A DNA stretch of 64,000 bases from 21-14-0-10-47-8 sp966211455 (GCA_966211455.1 CBIHNI010000012.1:1-64000), one strand, 5' to 3'; shown: positions 1 through 8,645, counted from the first letter of the stretch. The notes: generated by a model not told the origin, from the sequence alone. Made by a program: numbers and translations.

Positions 1-389
1 GTCGTTTCAAAACCCGGGCCAGCCACCGCGAACCATACAGTGCCCACAGGCTTCTCGAGAGTTCCGCCTGTCGGACCTGCGATCCCGGTGATCGACACGG
101 ACCAATGACTTTTCAATTGATTGCGCACTCCTTGCGCCATTTGGCGAGCGACTCTTTCGCTCACCGCCCCCTCGGTTTTGAGGGCGCCCCAGGAAACCCC
201 AAGAAGATCTACCTTCGCCTGATACGAGTAGCTCACGATCGAGCCCAGGTAGAGATCCGAGATTCCAGGTACCGCAGAGAGAGTTGCAGACAGAAGTCCT
301 CCGGTGCAGCTTTCTCCGAACCCGACAGTCTGCTTTCGTGACCTTAACTTATCAATCACCGACTGCAGGTTTTGCGAACTTACATTCAT
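1..389 (-). CDS. pncC: CinA C-terminal-like nicotinamide-nucleotide amidase (partial)
   Basis: Partial gene running off the left edge; about 129 N-terminal residues are visible. The translation shows the family signature: ESCTGG near residue 25, the conserved stretch GSIVSYSYQAK, LGV, and SITGIAGPTGG followed by KPVGTVWFAV. Known family role is deamidation of nicotinamide mononucleotide to nicotinate mononucleotide in pyridine nucleotide salvage. Only the C-terminal-type domain is present from the start codon, so this is the stand-alone form rather than full-length CinA with a MoaB-like N-terminus. The ATG overlaps the pgpA stop as ATGA, so it is translated in a chain with pgpA, as in several other bacteria. 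The identification is firm; the missing C-terminus cannot be judged. Confidence 0.9.
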   Translation of the reverse strand, partial: MNVSSQNLQSVIDKLRSRKQTVGFGESCTGGLLSATLSAVPGISDLYLGSIVSYSYQAKVDLLGVSWGALKTEGAVSERVARQMAQGVRNQLKSHWSVSITGIAGPTGGTLEKPVGTVWFAVAGPGFET

Positions 390-952
390 AGAATCTGCGC
401 TCCCAGCCAGCCCGTTTTCACATAGAGAATTTGCAGCACCAGATTCGCAACAATTCCAGCCGCGATGTCGTCTGCCATGATTCCCCAACCGCCCGAAAGC
501 TTTCTATCTAAATATCCTATGAGCAAGGGCTTGGTGATGTCCAGCACTCGAAACAGTAAAAAGCCCAGCAGACAAGCCTGCCAGGTCATGGGAAGCCACG
601 TCATCGTGATCAAAAATCCCCAAACTTCGTCGATTACAATTTCACCCGGATCCTCGACCTTGATGATCTTGGCATAGGTGTCCGCCCCCCAAACCGCGAT
701 CGGTAGGAAAAGCAGAACAAATCCCATGGCATAGAAAGGCCCGGCCCAGTTGAGCAAAAGAACCAGCGGCAAAGTCGCCAAAGTTCCGAAAGTTCCAGGA
801 GCTTTAGGGGCCTTGCCGACGCCGAAAAAAGTAGCAATAAGAAACGCGATTTTTTCCACGCGGAGAGGCTCCCTCAGATCGCCAAGGGAGTCAAAAAATC
901 GCCTCATTTGATGCAGAGTAGAAGCTAGCTGAATCGACGTGCCGAAATCCAC
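386..952 (-). CDS. pgpA: Phosphatidylglycerophosphatase A
   Basis: Integral membrane phosphatase converting phosphatidylglycerophosphate to phosphatidylglycerol in phospholipid synthesis. The sequence shows the PgpA pattern: GVGKAPKAPGTFGT, then DPGEIVIDEVWG, then LFRVLDITKP and GGWGIMADDIAAG, with hydrophobic segments between. The stated start is GTG at 952, which overlaps the end of the upstream oxidoreductase gene; an ATG at 907 is an alternative and neither has a clear Shine-Dalgarno site. It is the third gene of a four-gene overlapping operon (GNAT, oxidoreductase, pgpA, CinA-like). Confidence 0.93.
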   Translation of the reverse strand: MDFGTSIQLASTLHQMRRFFDSLGDLREPLRVEKIAFLIATFFGVGKAPKAPGTFGTLATLPLVLLLNWAGPFYAMGFVLLFLPIAVWGADTYAKIIKVEDPGEIVIDEVWGFLITMTWLPMTWQACLLGFLLFRVLDITKPLLIGYLDRKLSGGWGIMADDIAAGIVANLVLQILYVKTGWLGAQIL

Positions 953-2097
953 GATGGAATCGGACGACCGAAAATCAAATCCACCAAGGTTTTGCCTGTA
1001 TTGAAGGCAAGTCCCATCCCGTGCCCGGTATAACCGCCAGCAAAGAAAATCGTCGGGTCATCGGGGATTGAGCCCACCAATGGCTCGCCGTCTTTAGCAA
1101 AGCCCATGACACCGCCCCAACGATGAGTCACCTTCGCTTTCGCCAGCTTTGGCAGGTAAGTCTTCACAAAGTGATGCAAAGATTCTTGGATGACCTCGGT
1201 GATGTGATCCGAGTATCCGACTTCGGTGTCTTTTTCCATCTGACGGAAGCCGCCGATCAAAAGCTCGCCGGTCGGCGCTTGACGGAAGTAATCCAGATAG
1301 AAGTTCGCGTAGCACGGGCCTTCCATGAAACGATCGATAGGCTCCATCATCAGACACTGTCCGCGAGTTGGAAAAATCTTGTCACGGAAGTAAGGGTGCA
1401 GGCTGGCCGAATACCCGTTCATCGCCATCACCACCATCGATGTGGCGAAATCACCTTTGTCCGTTTTTAGAACTTTCGTTCCGTCGTCTTCGTTGTCGAT
1501 GCGATAAGCCTCAACGCCTTCGAAAATGGGAGATTTGATTTTTGCGCGCATCATATTTAGCAGCGCCACCGGATTTGTCGAAGCATCATCGACGTACTTG
1601 ATACCGCCGACAAAGTTCACCGCCCCCAAACGGCGTTCGACATCGCGTCCTTCCAGAACTTCGTTCGGGATGTTGAGCTTATTCATGATTTCCGAAACTT
1701 TTTTAAGCTCGGTGAATTCGTTATCTTGAGCCGCCAGTGAGAAAGCTCCTTTTTTCTCGAATTGGATGCTGTGTCCATTGTCTTGAATGATTTCTTGCTC
1801 GAGCAATTTCAAATTGGTCTCTGAAAATTTCCAGATTTCCAAAGCCTGATCTAGGCCGTGTTTATTGATCATGCGGTTGAAGTGCTCGACCGAACCGCAC
1901 GTGATAAAGCCCGCATTGCGACCTGAAGCTCCGTAAGATACGCGGTTGCGCTCGACGATGGCCACTTTCAAGGACGGATCTTCTTTTTCCAGCCAGTACG
2001 CCGTTGAAAGACCGGTGATACCGGCGCCGATAATCACGACATCGAATGTCTGCTTCGGGTTTTGCGATGTGCGATCCAACCAAAATGATGTGCTCAT
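925..2097 (-). CDS. FAD-dependent amino-acid/polyamine oxidoreductase (DAO family)
   Basis: A 390-residue flavoenzyme. The N-terminus has a Rossmann dinucleotide-binding motif (VIIGAGITGLSTAYWLE) with an acidic residue ending the second strand, followed by the YGASGRNAGF segment typical of gamma-glutamylputrescine oxidase and related DAO-family enzymes. Near the C-terminus GGYTGHGMGLAFNTGK is the second FAD-contacting loop. Such enzymes oxidise amines or amino acids with release of hydrogen peroxide; the substrate is not readable here. The ATG overlaps the stop of the upstream acetyltransferase (ATGA at 2097-2094), suggesting the two products act on related compounds. No signal peptide, so cytoplasmic. 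Confidence 0.8.
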   Translation of the reverse strand: MSTSFWLDRTSQNPKQTFDVVIIGAGITGLSTAYWLEKEDPSLKVAIVERNRVSYGASGRNAGFITCGSVEHFNRMINKHGLDQALEIWKFSETNLKLLEQEIIQDNGHSIQFEKKGAFSLAAQDNEFTELKKVSEIMNKLNIPNEVLEGRDVERRLGAVNFVGGIKYVDDASTNPVALLNMMRAKIKSPIFEGVEAYRIDNEDDGTKVLKTDKGDFATSMVVMAMNGYSASLHPYFRDKIFPTRGQCLMMEPIDRFMEGPCYANFYLDYFRQAPTGELLIGGFRQMEKDTEVGYSDHITEVIQESLHHFVKTYLPKLAKAKVTHRWGGVMGFAKDGEPLVGSIPDDPTIFFAGGYTGHGMGLAFNTGKTLVDLIFGRPIPSWISARRFS

Positions 2098-2672
2098 GGA
2101 GCCTCCAGTTTCAGATACATTTCAAGAGCGGTGCACTGACACGGCGGTTTCCCACAGCGGGTGCAGTTGTAATCAATGTGCTGCCAGTACAAAGGATGCT
2201 CGGCGATCACTTGAAAGCCGATCTTTTCCAGATACTTGCTAGAAGAATTGTTTGGGCTTTCTTTCCACGAATGGCAAACGATGCCTTTCGCGCCAATGGA
2301 TTTCAGAACTTCGATCGAGCGCGCAGAGAGCTGCCCACCGAATCCTTGAGCCTGAACTTTTTCGGCTAAGAAAAGAGATTGAAAATAGGCCGTGTCTTGC
2401 AAAGGAAAAGGCCACTTCGAAATTGTCAGCCCTTCGCCTTTTCCGTGGCTCCAGTTTCCTGGCGCATAGGTGAAGCGGACCCCGCAAATTTCGCCGTCGC
2501 TTTTTAGAAGAAAAGAACACATGCGACCGTTCTTCTGAGACTTGCGGAAGATGTCCTGAATTTCAGATTCGCTGTAATAGCCGGCACCGATCTCGCGATC
2601 CGTAAAAGCCTTCAAAGCCGGCAAATCAGAGAGCTTGAGCTCTTCGATCACGAAAGTCTTCCGATTGGACAT
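2094..2672 (-). CDS. GNAT-family N-acetyltransferase with a Cys-rich tail
   Basis: First gene of the operon. The 192-residue product has the GNAT layout: an N-terminal strand, a mid-protein hydrophobic strand after the ICGVRF region, and an acetyl-CoA loop-like segment around VQAQGFGGQLSARSIEVLKSIGAKGI, then a C-terminal VIAEHPLYWQHIDY strand. Unusually it ends in CTRCGKPPCQC, four cysteines spaced like a small metal-binding knuckle, about 18 residues before the end. Substrate unknown. AGGACAG lies about 8 bases before the ATG. Confidence 0.72.
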   Translation of the reverse strand: MSNRKTFVIEELKLSDLPALKAFTDREIGAGYYSESEIQDIFRKSQKNGRMCSFLLKSDGEICGVRFTYAPGNWSHGKGEGLTISKWPFPLQDTAYFQSLFLAEKVQAQGFGGQLSARSIEVLKSIGAKGIVCHSWKESPNNSSSKYLEKIGFQVIAEHPLYWQHIDYNCTRCGKPPCQCTALEMYLKLEAP

Positions 2673-2744
2673 GGGAACTGTCCTAACCTAAGCGCTTCAC
2701 CGTTTCCATTTATGATATGCCGAGTTATTCAGTCTGAGAGCGAA

Positions 2745-4166
2745 TTACGAGGCTTTTTTGTGGGTGTTAAAGCCAGCTCGCTGCAGATGTCCCCAGCTGT
2801 GATCGCCACGCAAGTATTTAACAAGACCCTTTAAACGCCAATAGGTGGACATTTGACGGTACCAAACGGATTCGACCATGCAGACCAAGAACAGAACCAA
2901 AAATTGATGGGGCTTGTGATACTTGGCAAAGTAAATTTCTTCAATCACCACCGAGCACATCGAAAGCACGGCGCTGTACAAAATACTGGCGGTCAAAAAA
3001 GTAAAAAACAGCGGACCATCAAAGCCACCCAAGAAAAAGGCGCTACCGATTATTAGCAACGAAGCCATTTCAAAAATCGGCCCCAACAAATCAACAAACA
3101 AGAAGTAAGGTAAAGCCATCCAGCCGATAAATCCGTATTTTGGATTGAAAATCATTTCGCGATTGCGAATCAAGGTGTCGGCCAGACCACGCTGCCAACG
3201 ATCGCGTTGTTTCGCTAAAGACCTGCGGTCTGCAGGTGCCTCGGTCCAGCAGACGGGATCGGCGACGAATGTGATCTGGTACGGCTTTTTATGCAGGCGA
3301 AAATGCTTGTGAAGGCGAATGATCAGCTCCATATCTTCACCGATACAGCCCGCTGTGTAACCGCCAATTTCACGCACGGCATTTTTCGAGAAAAGACCGA
3401 ACGCGCCCGAGATCACCAACGTCGAGTTGAAAACGTTCCATCCGATCCGCCCGCACAGAAACGCGCGCGTGTACTCGATCACTTGCATCAGAACCAAAAA
3501 GTTTTTGGGCAAATCAACTGACTCAACACGGCCGAAACGAATGTTGGCCCCGTTGGCGATCCGAATCGTGCCGCCCGATGCAATCAGTTTCGCCGGTCTT
3601 TCAAAGAAAGGGGCAGCCACTTTCACCAAAGCGTCATTCTCCAAAAGCGAATCCGAATCGACGCAGCAGAAAAGATCATGTTGAGCATAGCCGATCCCAA
3701 CATTCAGAGCATCCGCTTTGCCACCATTTTCCTTGTCGATCACGGTCAGATTGGGATGCAGCTTCGAGCGATATGTGGCGCGCACTTCGGTTCGGCTTAA
3801 GGTATCATCATAATTCAGAAGGATCGGCTCCAGCATGAACGCGGCTTTCAGGCGCTCCATGGTTTTGTCTTTCGATCCATCATTGACCACGACCACTTCG
3901 AAATTCGGATAATTCAGCAGCAGAAAGGATTGCACCGACTCGGTGATCGTCTCTTGCTCGTTATAAGCCGGTGCTAGGATCGAGATCGGCGGTGCAAAAG
4001 AAAGTTTTCCTTTTCGCAGAGACTCGGCCAAGGGTTTGATTTTGGCTTGGGCCCGCAAAGCCCATAACGAAGACAAAATCAGAAAAAGATAGAACGTGTT
4101 CACAAAGAAAAAATATCCCACCGAAAAAAGCGCAAAGGTATGAATGAAGTCGGCAAAGGTGATCAT
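2745..4166 (-). CDS. Processive GT2 glycosyltransferase (PgaC/hyaluronan-synthase type)
   Basis: About 473 residues. I chose the ATG at 4166: it overlaps the upstream stop as ATGA and sits behind GGGAGAAGG. One N-terminal membrane helix precedes the GT-A domain: ILAPAYNEQET, VVVNDGSKD, the DxD-type VDSDS, the acid GEDMEL and the QRDRW motif (QxxRW) that marks processive beta-glycosyltransferases. Several C-terminal membrane segments follow, consistent with polymer synthesis coupled to translocation. It is the last gene of the response regulator, barrel, HEAT, GT2 operon, so the inferred role is making an exported polysaccharide. No adjacent deacetylase or PilZ domain was seen, and the sugar is unknown. 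Confidence 0.88.
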   Translation of the reverse strand: MITFADFIHTFALFSVGYFFFVNTFYLFLILSSLWALRAQAKIKPLAESLRKGKLSFAPPISILAPAYNEQETITESVQSFLLLNYPNFEVVVVNDGSKDKTMERLKAAFMLEPILLNYDDTLSRTEVRATYRSKLHPNLTVIDKENGGKADALNVGIGYAQHDLFCCVDSDSLLENDALVKVAAPFFERPAKLIASGGTIRIANGANIRFGRVESVDLPKNFLVLMQVIEYTRAFLCGRIGWNVFNSTLVISGAFGLFSKNAVREIGGYTAGCIGEDMELIIRLHKHFRLHKKPYQITFVADPVCWTEAPADRRSLAKQRDRWQRGLADTLIRNREMIFNPKYGFIGWMALPYFLFVDLLGPIFEMASLLIIGSAFFLGGFDGPLFFTFLTASILYSAVLSMCSVVIEEIYFAKYHKPHQFLVLFLVCMVESVWYRQMSTYWRLKGLVKYLRGDHSWGHLQRAGFNTHKKAS

Positions 4167-5170
4167 ACCGCCTTCTCCCTTTTCGTTCGCCATTGGCTTA
4201 GATACCTTTGCACCTTCGGCGAAGGGTCCGTCTCGATCAGACGCCAGCGCAAGGTGTCTTCTTCCGGAAGATGCCTCAGCATAAAATCGATGGCGGACAA
4301 TTGAACGCGCTCGTCAAAGTGAAAAGCGTACTCGCCAATCGTATCCAGAACATCTTCGTTCGCCACCTCTTTTAGCCCCATAATCAGATCCGACAGCAGG
4401 CGTGGAGTATGGTAATGAGCCTCGGCCAGATACTCGCAGATCACCGGAACCGAATCCGGCGTGCGGAGCCCCAGAATTGAAGAGATCACATGTGTCCGCA
4501 GGTCCTCGCGATGGCAGTCCACCGCCGCATTGAAAACAGTCTCAAAACCATAGATGCGACACCAGCTGGTCGCCATCTCGGACAAAGCCGATTGACGTCC
4601 GCTATCCAGCAGCGGTGTCAGATCGTCGAAGTTAATTTTATTCAAATCGTGATTCAGCTCGCTGAGTGCCAGCAAAGCCGTCGCCACGACCAGCTCATGC
4701 TTGTCTTTTTTCAGATACTGAAAGAAAGGGGCCAGCTTATCGCGTCCCAAAAGACGAAGATTCGACACGCCTTCGAGACGGTTCCACCAGAACATCGACA
4801 TGCAAAGCTTCAAATCTTGTTGCGCAAATCCCAATTCAAAATAACGTGTCACCAAGCTTTGCTTATCGACACCGCTTAGGGCTTGAATCTGCTCTTGCAG
4901 CGTTTGCTTCAAGCTTTGGCGCTTGATCCATTCCAAACGTGTCGGTGCCATGATGAGCTGAGCGTTTTCCATATCCATGCGCAAAAGCATTTCTTCCACG
5001 ACGATTTCGCTGTAGCTCTGTTTGTAGGTGTCCATGCGTTTGCTTTTCCACTGACGGTAAGCCAACAGCCCCAAAACGATGAACGAGATCACCCCAATCG
5101 CATACAACTGGACATAAACGATTTGACTCATCCAATACAGAAGCTGCTGACGGAGCAGAGGATCGATCAT
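4163..5170 (-). CDS. Membrane-anchored HEAT-repeat protein
   Basis: 335 residues with a single membrane helix at about 13-36 (YVQLYAIGVISFIVLGLLAYR) followed by a soluble helical solenoid. The helical pairs (for example ELVVATALLALSELNHDLNKI, HVISSILGLRTPDSVPVICEYL, EDVLDTIGEYAFHFDERVQLSAIDFMLRHL) read as HEAT or PBS-lyase-like repeats, a protein-binding scaffold. It overlaps by ATGA both the upstream barrel gene and the downstream GT2 gene, so it probably scaffolds the glycosyltransferase at the inner membrane. No enzymatic motif is visible. Confidence 0.75.
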   Translation of the reverse strand: MIDPLLRQQLLYWMSQIVYVQLYAIGVISFIVLGLLAYRQWKSKRMDTYKQSYSEIVVEEMLLRMDMENAQLIMAPTRLEWIKRQSLKQTLQEQIQALSGVDKQSLVTRYFELGFAQQDLKLCMSMFWWNRLEGVSNLRLLGRDKLAPFFQYLKKDKHELVVATALLALSELNHDLNKINFDDLTPLLDSGRQSALSEMATSWCRIYGFETVFNAAVDCHREDLRTHVISSILGLRTPDSVPVICEYLAEAHYHTPRLLSDLIMGLKEVANEDVLDTIGEYAFHFDERVQLSAIDFMLRHLPEEDTLRWRLIETDPSPKVQRYLSQWRTKREKAV

Positions 5171-5895
5171 CGAACCTCCAGGCGAAAACCAATGGCCGCT
5201 TCATCGCGGATCCGACTTTTGTACTGCGTCCCCGAAAAGAAAAAGTGCCAGCGATTTCGATGATAACCGTATTCAAGACCGAGCTCTTGGAAATGCGCCT
5301 GCAAACCGGCGTCTTCCAAAGTATCTCCGGTTGCGGCATCGGCGCGCAATGAATGATGTTCGGTGGGCTTGTAGATCAAATCCGCATGGGTAGCGCCCAT
5401 CCAGTTTCCTGTGCGAGTGGCGTAAACACCCAGTCCCGCAATCCACAAGTCCGAGAATTCGTAAACGCAATTGGGATTGAGGTAGCCGCTTTTCACAACT
5501 TTGTATTCTTTGTAGTTCAACCCCAAACTGCAATCCGTGGCCCCCATCACCAAGTGAGGAACCAATAAGAGCGACTGGCGCGCCAGAATTTCAGCCGTCG
5601 GAGCCGAGGCATAAGACAATTCATAATACGAATTCGAACCCGGAGTGTAGATGGCAGCAAACTCGCCCATGGTTTCTTCGATTTTTGTCGTATCCGGAAA
5701 AACACGAGTCAGTCGATATCCGCCCAGAGATAGATTCCACTGGCTGCCAAGTTTTGCGGTAAGACCCAAGCGTTCGCTATGGCCGTAATAACTGGAGCCA
5801 TTTTGTTTTGAAATACCCGCGTACCCGCCCAGGGTTTGTGCTTGGGTGGCCGCAAGGCTGAAAAAAATCGCAAACGCCAAGAAGGCACGAATCAA
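5167..5895 (-). CDS. YaiO-like outer-membrane beta-barrel protein
   Basis: 242 residues with a clear signal peptide (cleavage likely after TQA) and alternating amphipathic strands rich in Tyr, Gly and Trp, ending EAAIGFRLEVR with a hydrophobic/aromatic-type outer-membrane terminus. Strand patterns such as GLTAKLGSQWNLSLGGYRLTRVFP and LRADAATGDTLEDAG resemble YaiO-family barrels, a weak by-eye call. Position between a response regulator and a HEAT/GT2 pair, with 4-base overlaps on both sides, suggests it is the outer-membrane exit or anchoring component for the polymer. Two cysteines occur in the mature protein. Confidence 0.65.
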   Translation of the reverse strand: MIRAFLAFAIFFSLAATQAQTLGGYAGISKQNGSSYYGHSERLGLTAKLGSQWNLSLGGYRLTRVFPDTTKIEETMGEFAAIYTPGSNSYYELSYASAPTAEILARQSLLLVPHLVMGATDCSLGLNYKEYKVVKSGYLNPNCVYEFSDLWIAGLGVYATRTGNWMGATHADLIYKPTEHHSLRADAATGDTLEDAGLQAHFQELGLEYGYHRNRWHFFFSGTQYKSRIRDEAAIGFRLEVR

Positions 5896-6263
5896 GCTGC
5901 ACCCCGACCCAAGGCATTTTTGATTTTCGCAATCACGATGGAAGGACTGAACGGCTTTGGAATGTAATCTAAAACGCCGTACTGAAGACCGCGCAAGATA
6001 TCTTCTTCGCGTTGTTTGCCGGTGATCACGATGGTCGGAGGCATTTTATTGATTTCTTTCAGACGCGCCAACAACTCGAAGCCGGACATTCCCGGCATCA
6101 AAATGTCGGTGATCAAAAGATCCGGCATGGCTTCTTTCGCCAGATAGTCATAAATGTCGCTGCCATTTTGAAACCAGGTCACTTCGTATCCGGCTTTCTT
6201 TAAGACTCCCATCAAAATACGGGCGTGATCCGGTCCATCTTCTGCCAGCAATATCTTAACCAT
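5892..6263 (-). CDS. Single-domain CheY-like response regulator
   Basis: I chose ATG 6263 (123 residues) because GGAGG sits 5 bases upstream; an in-frame ATG four codons earlier lacks this. The receiver domain is complete: acidic pair Glu8-Asp9, phospho-acceptor Asp53 in LLITDILMPGMSG, Thr81 in VITGK and Lys103 in IPKPF. No output domain, so it signals by protein contact. It heads the barrel/HEAT/GT2 operon (4-base overlap with the barrel gene) and lies next to a divergent HPt gene, so the two may exchange phosphate. Confidence 0.88.
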   Translation of the reverse strand: MVKILLAEDGPDHARILMGVLKKAGYEVTWFQNGSDIYDYLAKEAMPDLLITDILMPGMSGFELLARLKEINKMPPTIVITGKQREEDILRGLQYGVLDYIPKPFSPSIVIAKIKNALGRGAA

Positions 6264-6422
6264 AAGGGCCTCCACTGTCGTACTTTCGGATAGATAGAGT
6301 GTCTTCTAGAGAGAAAGTTTCTTGAAGATCTTGTCGCACAAGCGGGAACCTGGACCTTCCGATAATACAATTGTGTTTATATGAATTGCGAGGGGCTTAG
6401 TCTCAGACTGAGTCAGAATCAG

Positions 6423-6782
6423 ATGACAAATAACAAGCTGAGATTCAATCCCAAAGCTCTGGATACGATTTTCGAAATTCAACAGGATGGCGATCCCACC
6501 CTGCTCCAGACTTTATGTGACGAGTACGAAAAAATTCTGCCGACGACTCTTTCTCAGATTGAGACGGCACTGAACTCTCAAAATCATGAACAAGCCGAGC
6601 TTTGTGCGCACTCTTTGAAGTCGAGCTCGGCCTTGCTGGGTCTGGAAATCGTCAGCCAGCTGTGTTGGCAGATCGAAGAAAAAGCTTCGGATCAAATATT
6701 TGATATGGATAGTTTTTCACATCTAAAAGACGAAGCGCCAGCCGCGCTTCAAGAGTTGAATCAATTCCGGGCCGCTGTTTAG
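6423..6782 (+). CDS. Histidine phosphotransfer (HPt) domain protein
   Basis: A 119-residue four-helix HPt protein from the ATG at 6423; an ATG at 6381 would add 14 residues that do not look like the family and neither start has a good ribosome site. The phospho-accepting histidine is His63 in CAHSLKSSSALLG, the canonical HPt motif, with the expected E/D-rich helix before it. It is divergent from the response regulator at 6263, an arrangement that suggests a local phosphorelay feeding the polysaccharide operon. No histidine kinase is nearby, so the upstream kinase must be elsewhere. Confidence 0.82.
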   Translation: MTNNKLRFNPKALDTIFEIQQDGDPTLLQTLCDEYEKILPTTLSQIETALNSQNHEQAELCAHSLKSSSALLGLEIVSQLCWQIEEKASDQIFDMDSFSHLKDEAPAALQELNQFRAAV

Positions 6783-6811
6783 CCCAAATTCTCTGATACG
6801 TTCTCTGTCCT

Positions 6812-8599
6812 TTAAAAATTCCGGAATAGAGAGAGGGTCTTTTCGATTCTTGCCAGATCCTCTCTCTCACTGACACTCCAACCAATTCGCAGCTCCAACT
6901 GTCGTGTCAGATCGAAAGCCTGATGCGCTTCCAGGCGTCTGGTCTCATAGCTTGGAAAACGTGTCCACTGAAACTGCGCCAGACTTCGAACCTTCTCACT
7001 CCATAAAAACCAGATGCGCGTATCGTAACCGTAGACCGCTTGAAAACTGCGCCCCGGTTCTTCGCTCACGCCCGCCATCGCCAGATGTGTCCAGCGAACT
7101 TGGCTCGGCCATAAATCGAAACTGTAACCCACCAATCCCTTGCCTTGATTTTGCAAAGAGCTTCCATCGAGCGAGTCGCCGCCCGCAACGACTCCCCAAC
7201 TGAGCGGTTTTTCAAACTGATTGAGCCCACGCGTGGAGAGAGTTTCCAAAATTCGGTATCTCTCGGGATTGATCTCCTGCCAACGGCGAGCCCGCCATTG
7301 AAATCCCAACACTTCGAGATGACTGAAAGCGGGAACGCCTGTGGAATTTGAAAGCTGATCATGAAATGCGGCCCTCACCCCAAACAGGGCAGCCGCATCT
7401 TTTGCGTCCGAAAATCCGATCTGCACCGAAGATGAGTTGTGCCCCTGATCCGGAGACCGGGCCGGGATTTGAATCTGAAAATCGTCGCGATTTGGGCCTC
7501 TGATGGCGATTTCTTTTTGCAAGCCGTAATTGAGACTCTTCCAACGATCATAATTTTCCAGCCCTTTCAAGTTGACGTTGTAAGATGCCGCCAATAGCGC
7601 GCGATCATTGAAATCTTTCAGAGAATTTTCGTTGGTGTCCGGCTTCAAAGAAGCGATCTGAGTTTTCTCGTCACTACCAAGATGGCTGCGACGCTGATGC
7701 CATTCGGTTTCCAACGAAGGCCTGTACTTAACCTTGGCAATCAATTCATGCGCCCGCTTCACCGTATCCAAAGGAATCACGAAAAATTCATCGGCTTCCG
7801 CCAACTGCAGACCCGGCCTTCCCACTTCCAAGGCCTTCAGAATCATGAACGAGCAGTTGTCATCTAAGAAATAGTAATCGACATACGAGCCTTCCAACTC
7901 AAGCAGGTGAAAGAGAACTCTTCGCACTTCCTCTGGCGTGAAGTTCAGTTCGTACTCCCACAGATCTCGGCCCTCCAGATGAGTATAGTCCTTGATGAGC
8001 TGGTGATACGGAAGCATGGCAAAGTTTCCCGGGAAATACCCTAACAATCCATACAGCGCATACAAGGCGCCATTCGTATCTTCCGTTCGCGCTGCAAAGT
8101 TGATCCCGTAATCCAATAACTCTTGTCCGCCTGCATGCACCGGATTCTGCAATTTTAGAAATGTGTGTCCAAAGCTCGAAGCCGCCGAATTCATGTAGCC
8201 GGCCGCAAACACCAAACTGATTCGCGTGGCATTCAGACGTTTCAACCATTCGCTAGAAAACTGGCAGGGCTTTTCGCTGCGCCGAAGCTCCAGATTTTGC
8301 CGAAAAAAGAAATCTCGTCTTGCCAGGAATCGACACTGGGTTTCGGCTTCGGTTTTGTCCTCGCTTTGAAACATGCGTTGATATGTCGTGATCAGTTCAG
8401 CCTTAGCATCTTGAAAGCCTTGTGGATGCAGGAAAAAAGAAGGGCCGCGGATTTTAGACTGCTCGCCCCGCCAGGTCTTTTGCATATGCAAAAGATTCTG
8501 CCATTCTGTGGACTGCGCCCATCTTGACAGATCATCAGATGATGGTGCCGCGGTGGCGGCGCACACCCATAGAAACAGAAATAAAAAAGCCAGCTTCAT
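6812..8599 (-). CDS. DUF4105 / Lnb-like periplasmic protein
   Basis: About 596 residues from the ATG at 8599, which gives a clean signal peptide (MKLAFLFLFLWVCAATAAPS); an ATG at 8608 and a TTG at 8635 are alternatives. The middle carries the DUF4105 hallmark: SSFGHTFLKL, LLDYGINFAA, then the LEGRDLWEYELN stretch and DDNCSFMILKAL. The His of SFGHTF and the Cys of DDNCSF are the likely catalytic pair of a thiol acyltransferase or peptidase fold. Some Bacteroidetes members of this family have been reported as the lipoprotein N-acyltransferase Lnb; whether this protein does that is inference. The C-terminal third is strand-rich and barrel-like. It is downstream of the DUF3015 gene, with a terminator-like hairpin over its start. 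Confidence 0.78.
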   Translation of the reverse strand: MKLAFLFLFLWVCAATAAPSSDDLSRWAQSTEWQNLLHMQKTWRGEQSKIRGPSFFLHPQGFQDAKAELITTYQRMFQSEDKTEAETQCRFLARRDFFFRQNLELRRSEKPCQFSSEWLKRLNATRISLVFAAGYMNSAASSFGHTFLKLQNPVHAGGQELLDYGINFAARTEDTNGALYALYGLLGYFPGNFAMLPYHQLIKDYTHLEGRDLWEYELNFTPEEVRRVLFHLLELEGSYVDYYFLDDNCSFMILKALEVGRPGLQLAEADEFFVIPLDTVKRAHELIAKVKYRPSLETEWHQRRSHLGSDEKTQIASLKPDTNENSLKDFNDRALLAASYNVNLKGLENYDRWKSLNYGLQKEIAIRGPNRDDFQIQIPARSPDQGHNSSSVQIGFSDAKDAAALFGVRAAFHDQLSNSTGVPAFSHLEVLGFQWRARRWQEINPERYRILETLSTRGLNQFEKPLSWGVVAGGDSLDGSSLQNQGKGLVGYSFDLWPSQVRWTHLAMAGVSEEPGRSFQAVYGYDTRIWFLWSEKVRSLAQFQWTRFPSYETRRLEAHQAFDLTRQLELRIGWSVSEREDLARIEKTLSLFRNF

Positions 8600-8622
8600 G
8601 ACAGGCATCAAAGCTGGCTTTT
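8585..8622 (-). terminator. Terminator-like hairpin overlapping the DUF4105 start codon
   Basis: On the minus strand, AAAGCCAGCTT pairs perfectly with AAGCTGGCTTT across a 13-base loop, and the 3' arm runs straight into TTTTTTATTTC. This is a textbook intrinsic terminator for the DUF3015 gene, but the two candidate DUF4105 start codons (8608 and 8599) lie in its loop and its 3' arm encodes the signal peptide. Confidence 0.65.
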
Positions 8623-8645
8623 CCCTGAATTTCAATCAGATCAGA

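Noticed and set aside
4863..5339. 158-codon minus-strand frame overlapping the HEAT and barrel genes
   Set aside because: It lies in another frame of two genes that overlap neatly by 4 bases and have signal/membrane features; no domain is visible.
6356..6364. TCCGATAA upstream of the HPt gene as a sigma-28 promoter
   Set aside because: No -35 element at the right distance and no flagellar context.
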